From Bacteroidetes bacterium QH_7_62_13 (lineage in GTDB: Bacteria; Bacteroidota; Rhodothermia; Rhodothermales; Salinibacteraceae), in contig PXTG01000097.1 of NCBI GenBank assembly GCA_003023365.1, positions 1-34,591 of the forward strand: DNA of 34,591 nucleotides, in the 5' to 3' direction. Below, piece by piece: positions 1-8,372 of the stretch. The position numbers were made by a program, and so were the translations under genes. Under the pieces are notes generated by a model that made no database searches, was not told the DNA's origin, and worked only from the letters and a program-made list of their open reading frames with translations. Numbering within the stretch: position 1 is the first letter of the stretch; the number at the start of each line of letters is the position of its first letter.

Positions 1-1
1 C

Positions 2-184
2 ACAGACGCGGTGGAGGCCGCCGAGGAGCGGGTGCGCGAGGAAGTCAACGACGTGCTCCAGCGCATCGGCGTCCCGCACCGCACCGATATCGATGACCTC
101 CGAGATCAGGTAAACGACCTAGCCGAACGGATGGACCGCCTGGCGGACGCTATTTCCGAGGAACAGGAAGCGGGCGACGCGTAG
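2..184 (+). CDS. Phasin-like (PhaI/PhaF type) granule protein, C-terminal end
   Basis: Only the last 60 codons lie in the window; the 5' part is off the left edge. The visible protein is a charged helix with the segment VLQRIGVPHRTDIDDL followed by a heptad-like stretch (VNDLAERMDRLADAI) and an acidic tail. A valine-proline hinge followed by an alternating hydrophobic helix is typical of the C-terminus of polyhydroxyalkanoate granule-associated (phasin) proteins, which coat storage granules and help them segregate. It ends two bases before the stop of the convergent wax ester synthase, so a storage-lipid theme is plausible. A generic coiled-coil protein is the alternative, because only the C-terminus can be read. 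Confidence 0.55.
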   Translation, partial: TDAVEAAEERVREEVNDVLQRIGVPHRTDIDDLRDQVNDLAERMDRLADAISEEQEAGDA

Positions 185-186
185 GT

Positions 187-1569
187 CTACGCGTCATCCG
201 CCGGTGATAAATCCTCGGCGAGCCGGTCGAATTCAGCCTCGAATCCGTCGATGATTGTGTCGGGGTCCGGGATGAGATTCGCGTCGCAGGCCACGCCGAT
301 CCGCACCTCGCCGTTGTAGCTGAAGATGCTCACGCCCAGGCCGATGCGCCCGGCGCGCGGCACCCACGGCATCACGTTCTGCACGCGGCAGCCCTTCATG
401 TGCAGTTGCTCCTGCGGGCCGGGCACGTTCGTCATCACCGCGCTGGCCTTGCTGCCGAAGAACTGAACCGCCTGCTCCTCGACCTCCACCGGGAAGTGCC
501 CCAGGGCCTCCAACACCCCGAAGGTGGCTCCCGCCTCCGAGGACCCTTTGATCTCGTCCATCCGCGTCTTCACCGCCAGCACCCGTTCAAGCCGGTCGTC
601 CACACCCACCGGCAGGTCGAGGAATACGAGCCCGAACCGGTTGCCCAGCTCGAACGCCTTCTCCGGCGGCCGTAGATTGACCGGGATGAGCGAGCGGACC
701 ATCACCCCGTTCGTCGGCTCGTCGTGCTCATTCAAGTAATGCCGCAGCGCGCCGGCTACGGCCCCGAGGAGCACGTCGTTCACCTTCGCGTCGAGGGCGT
801 GGCCGATGCGCTTGACCGTCGTCAGATCGAGGGGAGCGGACCATGTGGCCTTCTGCGCCACCTTCAAGTCCCCCCTGAACGGCGTGTCCGAGTCCGGCCC
901 GAGGAGGAGGAGCTTCGACAGGGCCGCCCCCAGACTCATTCCCTGCTTCGCCCGCTGCACGCCATGCGAGGGGTTCCAAATCGACTCGATGCCGTCCGCC
1001 AGCAGGCGCCCGCCCGTCGACACGGCTCCCTGCACCGTCTTGAGGACGCCGCGGATCGCTCCTGGCAGCAATGAGCGATCCATGTTCCTGTCGGGGAAGC
1101 GGGATGGGTCGAAGTGCTCGTCGGTGAGGGAGAGGAGGACCTGCACCAGCGCCATCCCATCCCCGATACAGTGATGGAGCCGCACGATGAGGGCACTTCC
1201 CCCAAGGTAATCCTCAATCAGCTCCATGTGCCAGAGCGGCTTCGAGCGATTGAGCGGGTCGCTCATCCGTTCGCTGACCCGTTCTTTCAACTCCGCCCGC
1301 CCGGCCGCGCCCGGAAGGGCCGATCGGTGAACGTGTTGGTCGAGGTCGAAGTGCGGGTCGAGTTCCCAGTGCGGCGAGCTGAGCGGGTCACGCACCCGTT
1401 GCCGAAATCGCGTGAACCCCAGAAACCGTTCCTTGAGCAGGTCCTTGAGCGTGCCGATGTCCATCGGGTCTTCCAGCACTAGAACCCCCGTGATCGTCAT
1501 CAGGTTGGTCGGGTCGTCCATGCGAAGCCAGGCCGCGTCGACGCCGGAAAGGGGCTCGGTGGACTTCAT
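187..1569 (-). CDS. Wax ester synthase/acyl-CoA:diacylglycerol acyltransferase (WS/DGAT family)
   Basis: The 460-residue protein has the usual length of bacterial WS/DGAT enzymes, which join acyl-CoA to a fatty alcohol or diacylglycerol to form wax esters or triacylglycerol at the inner face of the membrane. The catalytic HHxxxDG motif is present as HHCIGDG at residues 132-138, preceded by the conserved PLW at 111-113. Further on are the family blocks NDVLLGAVAGALRHYL and TNVPGPQ. The ATG at 1569 begins the conserved N-terminal start (LSGVDAAWLRMD), so the start is secure. Its stop is two bases from the stop of the convergent phasin-like gene. The stretch 1570-1763 upstream holds a possible promoter. 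Whether it makes wax, triacylglycerol or another ester cannot be read from sequence. Confidence 0.92.
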   Translation of the reverse strand: MKSTEPLSGVDAAWLRMDDPTNLMTITGVLVLEDPMDIGTLKDLLKERFLGFTRFRQRVRDPLSSPHWELDPHFDLDQHVHRSALPGAAGRAELKERVSERMSDPLNRSKPLWHMELIEDYLGGSALIVRLHHCIGDGMALVQVLLSLTDEHFDPSRFPDRNMDRSLLPGAIRGVLKTVQGAVSTGGRLLADGIESIWNPSHGVQRAKQGMSLGAALSKLLLLGPDSDTPFRGDLKVAQKATWSAPLDLTTVKRIGHALDAKVNDVLLGAVAGALRHYLNEHDEPTNGVMVRSLIPVNLRPPEKAFELGNRFGLVFLDLPVGVDDRLERVLAVKTRMDEIKGSSEAGATFGVLEALGHFPVEVEEQAVQFFGSKASAVMTNVPGPQEQLHMKGCRVQNVMPWVPRAGRIGLGVSIFSYNGEVRIGVACDANLIPDPDTIIDGFEAEFDRLAEDLSPADDA

Positions 1570-1745
1570 GAAGGGGGTAGATGATGAACGGGAAAGGGGG
1601 GAATGGAAAGGTGAGGGGCGGGGCGCACAGAGTCAAGGCCGCAGGCTGTCAGCGGAGCCGGGGCCCTGCGGGGAGAAACGAGCGCCGGACCGTGAACCGG
1701 ATCACGCCGAAAATTCGACCCGACACGGCTGGTTTCTCCCCTCTC

Positions 1746-1774
1746 CAAAAATACAGGATCGCATCAGCGGGCCC
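1746..1774 (-). promoter_or_regulatory. Possible Bacteroidota-type promoter for the WS/DGAT gene
   Basis: On the minus strand, TATTTTTG (positions 1753 down to 1746) matches the -7 element TAnnTTTG exactly. A weaker -33 candidate, TTTC instead of TTTG, lies 21 bases further upstream. It sits just after the DUF445 stop codon and would give a leader of about 170 bases before the ATG at 1569. The exact -7 match and the position support it; the poor -33 element limits confidence. Confidence 0.35.
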
Positions 1775-2939
1775 GAAAGAGCGCCTCGTCCACCGCATAG
1801 ATGGTAAGGCCGAGGGTGGTCACCACTGCGAGTGCGGCTGCCGGGGCCCAGATGATCAGGCCGCCGATAATCCCCAGCACGGCCCCGAGGTATTTGATAT
1901 AGTTGAGCTGTTCGTTGGTGGTGCGGCGCAGCAGCATTTCGAGCTGTTGCTCGTCGTAGGCCCGCACGTTCTCGAAGACGATGCGTTGCACGTCGAGGGT
2001 ATCGACGAGGCGAAGGATCAGTTCGGTCAATATTTCTTCGATGGTGGTTCCGTGCCGGTCCAGGTAGGCCGGCAGGCGATCCAGCACCGGATTCATTTCG
2101 TCCAGGAGCGGATCAATCGCTTCGGGCAGTCGGCGGGTGGCCTCCCGCAGCCGTTCCTGAAAATCGTCCTCCCCAAATAGCCGGTAGGTGCGCAGCGCCA
2201 CGCCTGGGAGGCCCTCCGCGTTCTGCTCCATCTGCTCGGCCGTAAAGTCCGCGATGCGATCCTGGACCGAGGGGGTCGAGAGCACGTCTCGGAGCACGCC
2301 GCGGAGCAGGATCTTGAGTTCGTGACGCACCTCGTCGTCGGTGACCACGTCCCCGGCCACGGCCACCAGCAGGTCACGGTACTGGGCCGCGAGGCCGCTC
2401 TCGCGGATTTTCTCCATGATGATGCGCTTGTTGATGAGCTCGTCGCTCACCGCCTGGGCGAGGCGGTAGGCCACCCGTTCTCGCTGAGACGGAACGAGGC
2501 CCTGCCCCAAAATGGGTCGTTCCTTCCGGGGCCGGAAGAGCATCGTGATCGCCAACCAGTTTGTCCCAAACCCGATGAGGCCGCTCACCGTGGTGTAGCG
2601 CAGCAGGTCTTCGAGAACGATCGAATAGCCGGCCACGCTTACCGTGACGCCCGGAAAGTCCCAGGCAAACGACAGCCCAAAGAGGGCCCCCAGAATCCAT
2701 GGCAGGGCCCGGAGCACCGGAAGCCATTGGGCGTAGCTACCGGTGCGCTTCGGCGGCTCCTCGATGACAGGGTCCTCCTCGCTCGACTCGGGCAGGTGGT
2801 GGGCGACCGTGTCGAGCACGAGGTCGCGAAGTCGCCCGAGCGAGGATGTATGGGCCACGGCCGACCCGTCCGTCGCCTGCGACGACGAGGGGCGATCGGC
2901 GGAGGGGTGCGAGTTTGAGGAAGATGCGTCGTCGGGCAT
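1764..2939 (-). CDS. DUF445 family membrane protein
   Basis: The 391-residue protein matches the DUF445 (YheB/YjiN-like) family by its signature GFGTNWLAITMLFRP followed by PILGQGLVPSQRERVA. It starts with an acidic, serine-rich cytoplasmic segment (residues 1-70). A hydrophobic segment follows (about 78-95, LPWILGALFGLSFAW), then a second around 110-140, a long charged helical middle, and a C-terminal hairpin of two hydrophobic segments (YLGAVLGIIGGLIIWAPAAALAVVTTLG). The role of the family is unknown; a membrane-anchored helical scaffold is all that can be said. It lies on the same strand as mlaD, about 180 bases downstream of it, and may be part of the same envelope transcription unit. The gap 2940-3122 shows no further gene. 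Confidence 0.85.
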   Translation of the reverse strand: MPDDASSSNSHPSADRPSSSQATDGSAVAHTSSLGRLRDLVLDTVAHHLPESSEEDPVIEEPPKRTGSYAQWLPVLRALPWILGALFGLSFAWDFPGVTVSVAGYSIVLEDLLRYTTVSGLIGFGTNWLAITMLFRPRKERPILGQGLVPSQRERVAYRLAQAVSDELINKRIIMEKIRESGLAAQYRDLLVAVAGDVVTDDEVRHELKILLRGVLRDVLSTPSVQDRIADFTAEQMEQNAEGLPGVALRTYRLFGEDDFQERLREATRRLPEAIDPLLDEMNPVLDRLPAYLDRHGTTIEEILTELILRLVDTLDVQRIVFENVRAYDEQQLEMLLRRTTNEQLNYIKYLGAVLGIIGGLIIWAPAAALAVVTTLGLTIYAVDEALFRAR

Positions 2940-3122
2940 GAGGAGAAAATCGCGGTCGGGGCGTCCCCGAGGCTCAGCATCCGGACAGGCATCGGCCTTT
3001 TCGTACCGGCTTACTCACAGGTAGACTGCGGGGCTGCGAGCCGCCGGCGGCGGGCACCGCTCTACACTGAACCCTCGACTGAAGCAAAATCACTCAACAC
3101 GGGACCATCGAGCAGCTCACCG

Positions 3123-4049
3123 CTAGAATACCTTCACGAGCGTCATGTTGTCCATGTAGCGACTGGGGTTTTGCTGAAAGTCGCGCAGGAGGTCGTTCGT
3201 CCGTGCGGCCGCCGAATCCATCTTCATGTACAGTCCGGGATCGTTTATCAGGCGCCCGGCGGTCCCTTCGCCCCCATTTAGCTTGGTGGTGAGCGTGTCG
3301 AGCGCGGCGGAAGTCTCTTCGAAGGAGGCGAGGCTTCGGTTAAGGCGGTCCAACGATTCGTTCAGGCGGTGGACCGTCACGCCGAGCGAGTCGTCACTCG
3401 TTAAAGACTCCACGTTGCGGGTAACCCCCTCAAGATTTTGAATAAGGCGCTGGATGTTTTCCTTTTCGGCCGACGACGCGTCTTCGAGATTGCGCGTCAG
3501 CGTCCGGAGGGACGTCAGCGTCTGCCGGAGGTCGCTGTCCGGGCGTTGAAGCTGTCGGTTAATCCCGGTGAGCGTCGCATTTGTGCCGGTCAGCACACTG
3601 TCGAACTTCTCGACAAGGGCGGGGGCCTTCGTCGTCATCTGCTGGAGCCCCGTCTCCTCCTCCGTCACCGGGAGCGTGGACCCGGAGGCAATCGCGGGAT
3701 TATCCTTCGGTCCCGGAATGATCTTTACGTGCACCCCTCCAAGGGCGCTGATGCCTGCGACCCGGGCGCTCGACCCCTTCGGAATGGTGGGTCCCCGTTC
3801 AAGCTGAAGGCGAGCCCGGACACTCTGCGTCTCGGAATTGAACCCTACCTCCTCGACCGACCCCACCTTTACCCCCTTCATTTGCACTGCATTGCCGGCC
3901 ACCAGGCCCCCGGCGTCCTCAAACTCGGCGTAGAGGACGTAGGACTCCCCGAATAGGGACACGTTCTGGAAGAACCGAATTCCGACGAATGCGACGAGGG
4001 CCGCAGCGACGATCGCGGCCCCGACTTTCAATTCGTTGCTGTATTGCAT
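3123..4049 (-). CDS. mlaD: MCE domain lipid-binding protein, MlaD type
   Basis: This protein (308 residues from the ATG at 4049) is the substrate-binding part of an Mla-type ABC system that moves phospholipids between the inner and outer membranes. An N-terminal transmembrane anchor (KVGAAIVAAALVAFVGIRFF) precedes a single MCE domain at about residues 30-115, recognisable from YAEFEDAGGLVAGNAVQMKG. A long helical, coiled-coil-rich tail follows with repeated LxxL and T-rich heptads. The open frame extends to a TTG at 4082, but MQYSNELKVG at 4049 is the family-like start and uses ATG, so I chose it. It is the last gene of mlaE-mlaF-mlaD, 47 bases after mlaF. No MlaB (STAS) or MlaC homologue is visible nearby, as is common outside Proteobacteria. 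Confidence 0.88.
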   Translation of the reverse strand: MQYSNELKVGAAIVAAALVAFVGIRFFQNVSLFGESYVLYAEFEDAGGLVAGNAVQMKGVKVGSVEEVGFNSETQSVRARLQLERGPTIPKGSSARVAGISALGGVHVKIIPGPKDNPAIASGSTLPVTEEETGLQQMTTKAPALVEKFDSVLTGTNATLTGINRQLQRPDSDLRQTLTSLRTLTRNLEDASSAEKENIQRLIQNLEGVTRNVESLTSDDSLGVTVHRLNESLDRLNRSLASFEETSAALDTLTTKLNGGEGTAGRLINDPGLYMKMDSAAARTNDLLRDFQQNPSRYMDNMTLVKVF

Positions 4050-4096
4050 ACCAGAAAAATCAGAAGCGAAAAAGAAAGACAATCCCGTCGCGCCCG

Positions 4097-4873
4097 CTAG
4101 ACCGAAGAGCCCGATAGCGACGCCGTGGCCGAGGCCTCATCGATCGTGTACTCGCTCGCTTTCACGAACGAGTTGAGGTGCGGATTCGTGCACTCGTGGA
4201 TCTCCTCCACCGTCCCGACCCATTCGAGGTCGTTGCCGTGGAGAAACGCCACCCGATCGGCCACCTCCAGGACAGAGTGCATGTCGTGCGTGATCACGAC
4301 GCTCGTCACGTTCAGCTCCTTGGCGAGATGATTGATGAGGTCGTTGATCGTGTTTGAGGTCTCCGGGTCGAGGCCACTGGTCGGCTCGTCGTACAGGATG
4401 TACTGCGGCTCCATCGCGATGGCCCGGGCGAGGGCCACCCGCTTGCGCATTCCCCCCGACAGCTCCGACGGATTCTTGTCCCCGACCTCCGACAGCCGAA
4501 CCAGGTCCAGGCACTCTTGCACGCGGGCTTCGATCTCGTCCTCCGTCATCGACGAGAAGTAGCGAAGCGGAAAAGCGATGTTGCCGAACGTCGTCTTGGA
4601 GTCGAAGAGGGCGCCGCCCTGAAACAACACCCCAAACCGCATTCGAAGATGGCGGACCTGTTCGTAGGGCGCACAGCAGAGGTCTTCCCCGTCGACGTAC
4701 ACGTGCCCGCTGTCGGGCTGGAGGAGGCCCACGAAATGCTTCATCAGCACACTCTTTCCGGACCCCGAACGCCCGATGATGGCGAGCTTTTCCCCGTCGC
4801 GCACCTCTATCGACACGTCCTCAAGCACGTCGAGCGCGCCGAAGCTCTTCGATATGTTCTCAACTTCAATCAT
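4097..4873 (-). CDS. mlaF: ABC transporter ATPase, MlaF type
   Basis: The ATPase of the lipid-transport complex has 258 residues from the ATG at 4873. An in-frame TTG two codons earlier is possible but less likely. Walker A is GRSGSGKS at residues 34-41, the Q-loop region reads LFQGGALFDS, the signature is LSGGMRKRVALARA, and Walker B with D-loop is ILYDEPTSGLDP. The signature residues GGMRKR and the LFDS stretch after the Q-loop are typical of MlaF/Ttg2A rather than of other importers. It sits between mlaE (153 bases upstream) and mlaD (47 bases downstream) on the same strand and should couple ATP hydrolysis to lipid movement through MlaE at the inner membrane. Confidence 0.93.
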   Translation of the reverse strand: MIEVENISKSFGALDVLEDVSIEVRDGEKLAIIGRSGSGKSVLMKHFVGLLQPDSGHVYVDGEDLCCAPYEQVRHLRMRFGVLFQGGALFDSKTTFGNIAFPLRYFSSMTEDEIEARVQECLDLVRLSEVGDKNPSELSGGMRKRVALARAIAMEPQYILYDEPTSGLDPETSNTINDLINHLAKELNVTSVVITHDMHSVLEVADRVAFLHGNDLEWVGTVEEIHECTNPHLNSFVKASEYTIDEASATASLSGSSV

Positions 4874-5026
4874 AACCAAGACAGGGACGAATACGCCCGG
4901 TTGTCAGCACCAAGAAGCAAGCGAACAATCAGTTCTACGGAGTCGGCGGTACAATGGTTATTCGTACGGGCGCAATCCATATCTACACGGCCCTCGAACG
5001 AATGAAGCGACTGCGGGCGGCGCTCG

Positions 5027-5779
5027 TTACAGGAGCAGAAGCGCCACCATCAAATCGGCCACGAGGATGAAGACGCAGCTCAGCACCGCCGCCTGCGTCG
5101 TGCTATCGCCCACGCCCTCGGCCCCGCTCTGAGTGTAGTATCCTTTGTAGCAGGCGACCGAGGTGATGATGAATCCGAAGGTCAGCGATTTGACGAACCC
5201 AATGAACGGATCGAGAAGCTGGAAAAACTGGCGGGCCCCCTTCAGGAACTCGCTCACGCTGAGGAACCCGCCGATGTGTCCGGTGAAGATGCCGGTCCCG
5301 ATGCCCACGACGCACGAGACGACGTACAGGACCGGAAACATAATCAGCCCCGCTAGCACACGCGGCAGGACGAGAAACCCGATCGAGTTGAGCCCCATCG
5401 CTTCGAGGGCGTCGATCTGCTCGGACACCCGCATCGTGCCGAGCTCCGCCGCAATCCGGGCCCCGACGCGCCCCGCGAGGATGAACCCAGCGATCACCAC
5501 TCCCAGCTCCAGCATGATCGAGGGCGCAACGATCGACCCGATAATCGTCTTCGGAATGAACGGCGTCTCCAACTGATAGGCTGTTTGGACGGTTAGCACC
5601 GCCCCCGAAAAGGCCGCCGCAAGCGCGACGATCGGGACCGAATCGATCCCGATGCGCACCATTTGAATGAAGAGGTTCTTCCAGTAGATGCGAATCTCAT
5701 CGACCGACGCGAAGGCGCGGCCCATCAGGATCGCGTACTTGCCAACGGCACGGAGGGGAGAAAGGAGAGCGTCGATCAC
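5027..5779 (-). CDS. mlaE: ABC transporter permease, MlaE type
   Basis: This integral membrane permease of the Mla lipid system has family landmarks FIQMVRIGIDSVPIV, FSGAVLTVQTAYQLE, a central GRVGARIAAELGTMRVSEQIDALEAMG block (the MlaE coupling region) and several C-terminal transmembrane helices ending in VADLMVALLLL. The frame stays open up to 5977, but the first 65 or so codons (Cys/Arg-rich) look like noncoding DNA shared with the divergent radA promoter. Homologues begin close to IDALLSPLRAVGKYA, so I place the start at the GTG at 5779 (250 residues). A TTG at 5800 is an alternative. First gene of the mlaEFD set; the gap of 153 bases before mlaF is long for an operon, but no promoter was recognised in it. 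Confidence 0.9.
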   Translation of the reverse strand: MIDALLSPLRAVGKYAILMGRAFASVDEIRIYWKNLFIQMVRIGIDSVPIVALAAAFSGAVLTVQTAYQLETPFIPKTIIGSIVAPSIMLELGVVIAGFILAGRVGARIAAELGTMRVSEQIDALEAMGLNSIGFLVLPRVLAGLIMFPVLYVVSCVVGIGTGIFTGHIGGFLSVSEFLKGARQFFQLLDPFIGFVKSLTFGFIITSVACYKGYYTQSGAEGVGDSTTQAAVLSCVFILVADLMVALLLL

Positions 5780-5975
5780 CGCGGGCGCGGTTGTCTGCAA
5801 GAAAAATGGGCGACCAGAACGGCACGGGACAATCGGCCCAGTGCTTCGTATCCTTGTTGCGTCACTTATTGTGCACACCTGACCCGGCGTTAAGGTTCCT
5901 ATGTGCCTCGTGCCGTCCCCGTGCCCCCGACGCAATCTTTCGCAACCTTTGCAGACTTGACCCTCTCTTTCGCTC

Positions 5976-7361
5976 ATGGCTCGGTCCAGTTCTCGCTACG
6001 TGTGCCAGGAATGCGGCTACGAAGCCCACAAGTGGATGGGAAAGTGCGCCGGCTGCGGCGCCTGGAATACGCTCGTCGAAGAGACCGACTCGGCCGACGT
6101 GGACGCCCAGGTGCCCGACCTGTCCGGCGATGGCGCAAGCACGAGCAACGGGGCGTCGAAGCACGGGGCGCCCGAACGGCTCACCGCTGTTGAGATGGAG
6201 GGGGAAGCGCGCCTCCAAACCGGCGTCGAGGAGCTCGACCGCGTGATGGGCGGCGGTATCATGCAGGGCGGCTTCAGCCTTATCGCGGGGGATCCGGGCA
6301 TCGGCAAAAGCACCCTCATGACCGAGCTCGGCGGATACCTGCCCGACTCCGACATTCTGTACGTCACCGGTGAGGAGTCGAAGCGACAGGTAAAAATGCG
6401 CGCCCAGCGCCTCGGCGTCGATTCCGAAACCCTCTACCTTCTGGCCGAAACGAACGTCCAGCAGCTCGCCGACGCCGTGCATCAGGTGGAGCCGGATCTT
6501 CTCATCGTGGACTCCATCCAGACCATCTACCGGCCCGACCTGTCGAGCGCCCCTGGATCGGTCAGTCAGGTCCGCGAGAGCACGGCCTCCCTCCGCAAGC
6601 TGACGAAGGAGAAGGAATTTTCGACGTTCCTCGTGGGCCACGTCACCAAGAAGGGAACCATCGCCGGGCCGCGCGTGCTGGAGCACATGGTCGACACGGT
6701 CCTGTACTTTGAAGGAGACAATAACCACGCCTACCGCATCCTTCGGACGGTCAAGAATCGCTTCGGGGCGGCCAACGAAATCGGCGTGTTTGAAATGCGT
6801 GAGGACGGTCTACAGGAGGTCCCGAACCCGAGTGAGCTCTTCCTGTCGGAGCGCGGGTACGGTGTGAGCGGCTCTACTGTCGTGTGCTCACTGGAGGGGA
6901 CCCGGCCCATCCTCGTCGAAATTCAGGCGCTCGTGACGCCAACGTCCTACAACACCCCCCAGCGCACCGTCACCGGCTTCGCCTCCCAGCGCCTGCAGAT
7001 GATCCTGGCGGTGCTGGAGAAGCGCTCCGGCCTCGCCTTCAGCGACCACGACGTGTTCGTGAACGTGGCCGGGGGCGTCACCCTCGACGAACCCGCCGTG
7101 GACCTGGGTGTGGCCATCGCCGCGGCGTCTTCCTTCCGCGACATTCCCGCCGACACGGGCTCGGTGCTGATTGGCGAGGTGGGCCTGGGCGGCGAGATTC
7201 GCACCGTTAGCCAGATCGAACCGCGCCTCAAGGAAGCCGCCAAGCTCGGCTTCGAGCGTGCCGTGGTGCCCGAGAACAACCTCGACCGCATCGCCGGTGA
7301 CTACAATCTCGACGTCGCGGGTGCGGAGGAGTTGCGGGACGTAGTGGACCTGGTGCTTTAA
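5976..7361 (+). CDS. radA: DNA repair protein RadA (Sms)
   Basis: The 461-residue protein has the full-length RadA architecture. A C4 zinc finger lies at residues 10-27 (C10, C13, C24, C27). The RecA-like ATPase core has Walker A GDPGIGKST at 105-113. The RadA-specific KNRFG motif is at 260-264, and the C-terminal Lon-like domain begins near residue 290 and includes DHDVFVNVAGGV. RadA drives branch migration of recombination intermediates and helps finish homologous recombination and repair. The ATG at 5976 directly starts the zinc finger region. It is divergent from mlaE, and their shared upstream region is about 200 bases (5780-5975). No downstream partner is close; 7362-7706 separates it from the sigma factor gene. 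Confidence 0.96.
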   Translation: MARSSSRYVCQECGYEAHKWMGKCAGCGAWNTLVEETDSADVDAQVPDLSGDGASTSNGASKHGAPERLTAVEMEGEARLQTGVEELDRVMGGGIMQGGFSLIAGDPGIGKSTLMTELGGYLPDSDILYVTGEESKRQVKMRAQRLGVDSETLYLLAETNVQQLADAVHQVEPDLLIVDSIQTIYRPDLSSAPGSVSQVRESTASLRKLTKEKEFSTFLVGHVTKKGTIAGPRVLEHMVDTVLYFEGDNNHAYRILRTVKNRFGAANEIGVFEMREDGLQEVPNPSELFLSERGYGVSGSTVVCSLEGTRPILVEIQALVTPTSYNTPQRTVTGFASQRLQMILAVLEKRSGLAFSDHDVFVNVAGGVTLDEPAVDLGVAIAAASSFRDIPADTGSVLIGEVGLGGEIRTVSQIEPRLKEAAKLGFERAVVPENNLDRIAGDYNLDVAGAEELRDVVDLVL

Positions 7362-7706
7362 GTGTGAGGTGCAGGATTGGGAATGAGGGAACAGGGTGGC
7401 GCGACAACCCGACGCTCGCCGATTCGCTGACGCGGTGGACCGGCTCGTCGACGATCAACGGAGCCAGAGCATCGTCCGTCGCCAAACCGAATCACAGGAC
7501 GGAGATCCCACCCCAAGGAAACATGCCCATCGGGGCCCATTCCTGCGCAGGGGACAGAACAGCCGTCAAGAATCTCTGACATCTCCCGGACGTTGGAGGA
7601 GTCGGTGTTTCACAGGGGATCCGTCATAATAATCGCGCCGGGCGGTCCGTTGTCTGAGTAGCTATGCCTCCGGACCTCCCGGCCCTGCCAACGAGTGACC
7701 CGTCGT
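7362..7706. other. Intergenic region between radA and the ECF sigma gene
   Basis: These 345 bases contain only short open frames with no recognisable protein features, so I see no gene. The first 30 bases after radA (a G-rich stretch of repeated GTGAGG/GGAATGAGG-like words) resemble the short dispersed repeats often found between genes in this type of genome, but only one copy is visible here. The AT-rich spot CATAATAATC near 7625-7634, about 75 bases before the sigma gene start, is the likeliest place for its promoter. No clear hairpin terminator for radA was found. Confidence 0.5.
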
Positions 7707-8306
7707 ATGGAGCATACAGACGAAGACCTGGTGACCGCCTACCTGGAGGACGGCGACGAGACCGCCTTCCGCCGGCTTGTGGAACGACACCAGGACCGTA
7801 TCTTCGGCTACCTCATGGGCATGTTGAAGGACCGGGCGGTGGCCAACGACGTCTTCCAAAACACCTTCGTCCGCGTGATCGACGCGATGCGGGACGGCTC
7901 CTACACCCACGAGGGAAAGTGGCTGAGCTGGGTGATGAGCATCGCCCGCAACGCGGCCATCGATCACATGCGCAAGCAAAAGAAGTGGGCGGACATGCCC
8001 CACGACCCGGATGAGGGCCGCTCCTTCTGGGAGACCCTCGAAGACGATTCTCCCTCCGCCAACGAGGAGCTCCACCGCGCCGAACAACGAGAGTGGCTCG
8101 ACGAACACATCGAGGAACTCGCCCCCGAGCAACGCGAGGTCCTCCTCCTTCGGCAGGAGACGGACCTAACGTTCCGCGAGATTTCGGACCTGCAGGACGT
8201 CTCCATCAACACCGCCCTGGGCCGCATGCGCTACGCCCTCAAGAACCTCCGCAAGATGATGAAAAAGTCCGACAAAACCTCCCTGGCCGGGACGACCGAC
8301 TCGTAG
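7707..8306 (+). CDS. ECF-type RNA polymerase sigma factor
   Basis: The protein (199 residues from the ATG at 7707) is an extracytoplasmic-function sigma-70 factor. Region 2 lies at about residues 8-95, with ETAFRRLVERHQDRIFGY, the promoter-melting/core-binding stretch NDVFQNTFVRVI and WLSWVMSIARNAAIDHMR. Region 4 lies at about 132-185 with LAPEQREVLLLRQETDL and the helix-turn-helix TFREISDLQDVSINTALGRM. Sigma 1.1 and region 3 are absent, as expected for the class. A GTG four codons upstream (7695) also fits, but MEHTDEDLV is the usual start pattern. It is followed 66 bases later by the anti-sigma-like gene and then a secreted coiled-coil protein, suggesting a membrane-stress signalling unit. 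Its regulon cannot be read from this window. Confidence 0.92.
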   Translation: MEHTDEDLVTAYLEDGDETAFRRLVERHQDRIFGYLMGMLKDRAVANDVFQNTFVRVIDAMRDGSYTHEGKWLSWVMSIARNAAIDHMRKQKKWADMPHDPDEGRSFWETLEDDSPSANEELHRAEQREWLDEHIEELAPEQREVLLLRQETDLTFREISDLQDVSINTALGRMRYALKNLRKMMKKSDKTSLAGTTDS

Positions 8307-8372
8307 GGACTCGTTGGGGAGCCCTCGAACACACACTCGTTTCGTCGCATCGACGACTTTCCGCCGCATCCT

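Noticed and set aside
5780-5977. N-terminal extension of MlaE
   Set aside because: It is Cys/Arg-rich, unlike any MlaE start, and overlaps the shared promoter region with radA.
7396-7629. Short open frame after radA
   Set aside because: No signal peptide, domain or biased composition beyond chance; overlapping frames of equal quality exist.
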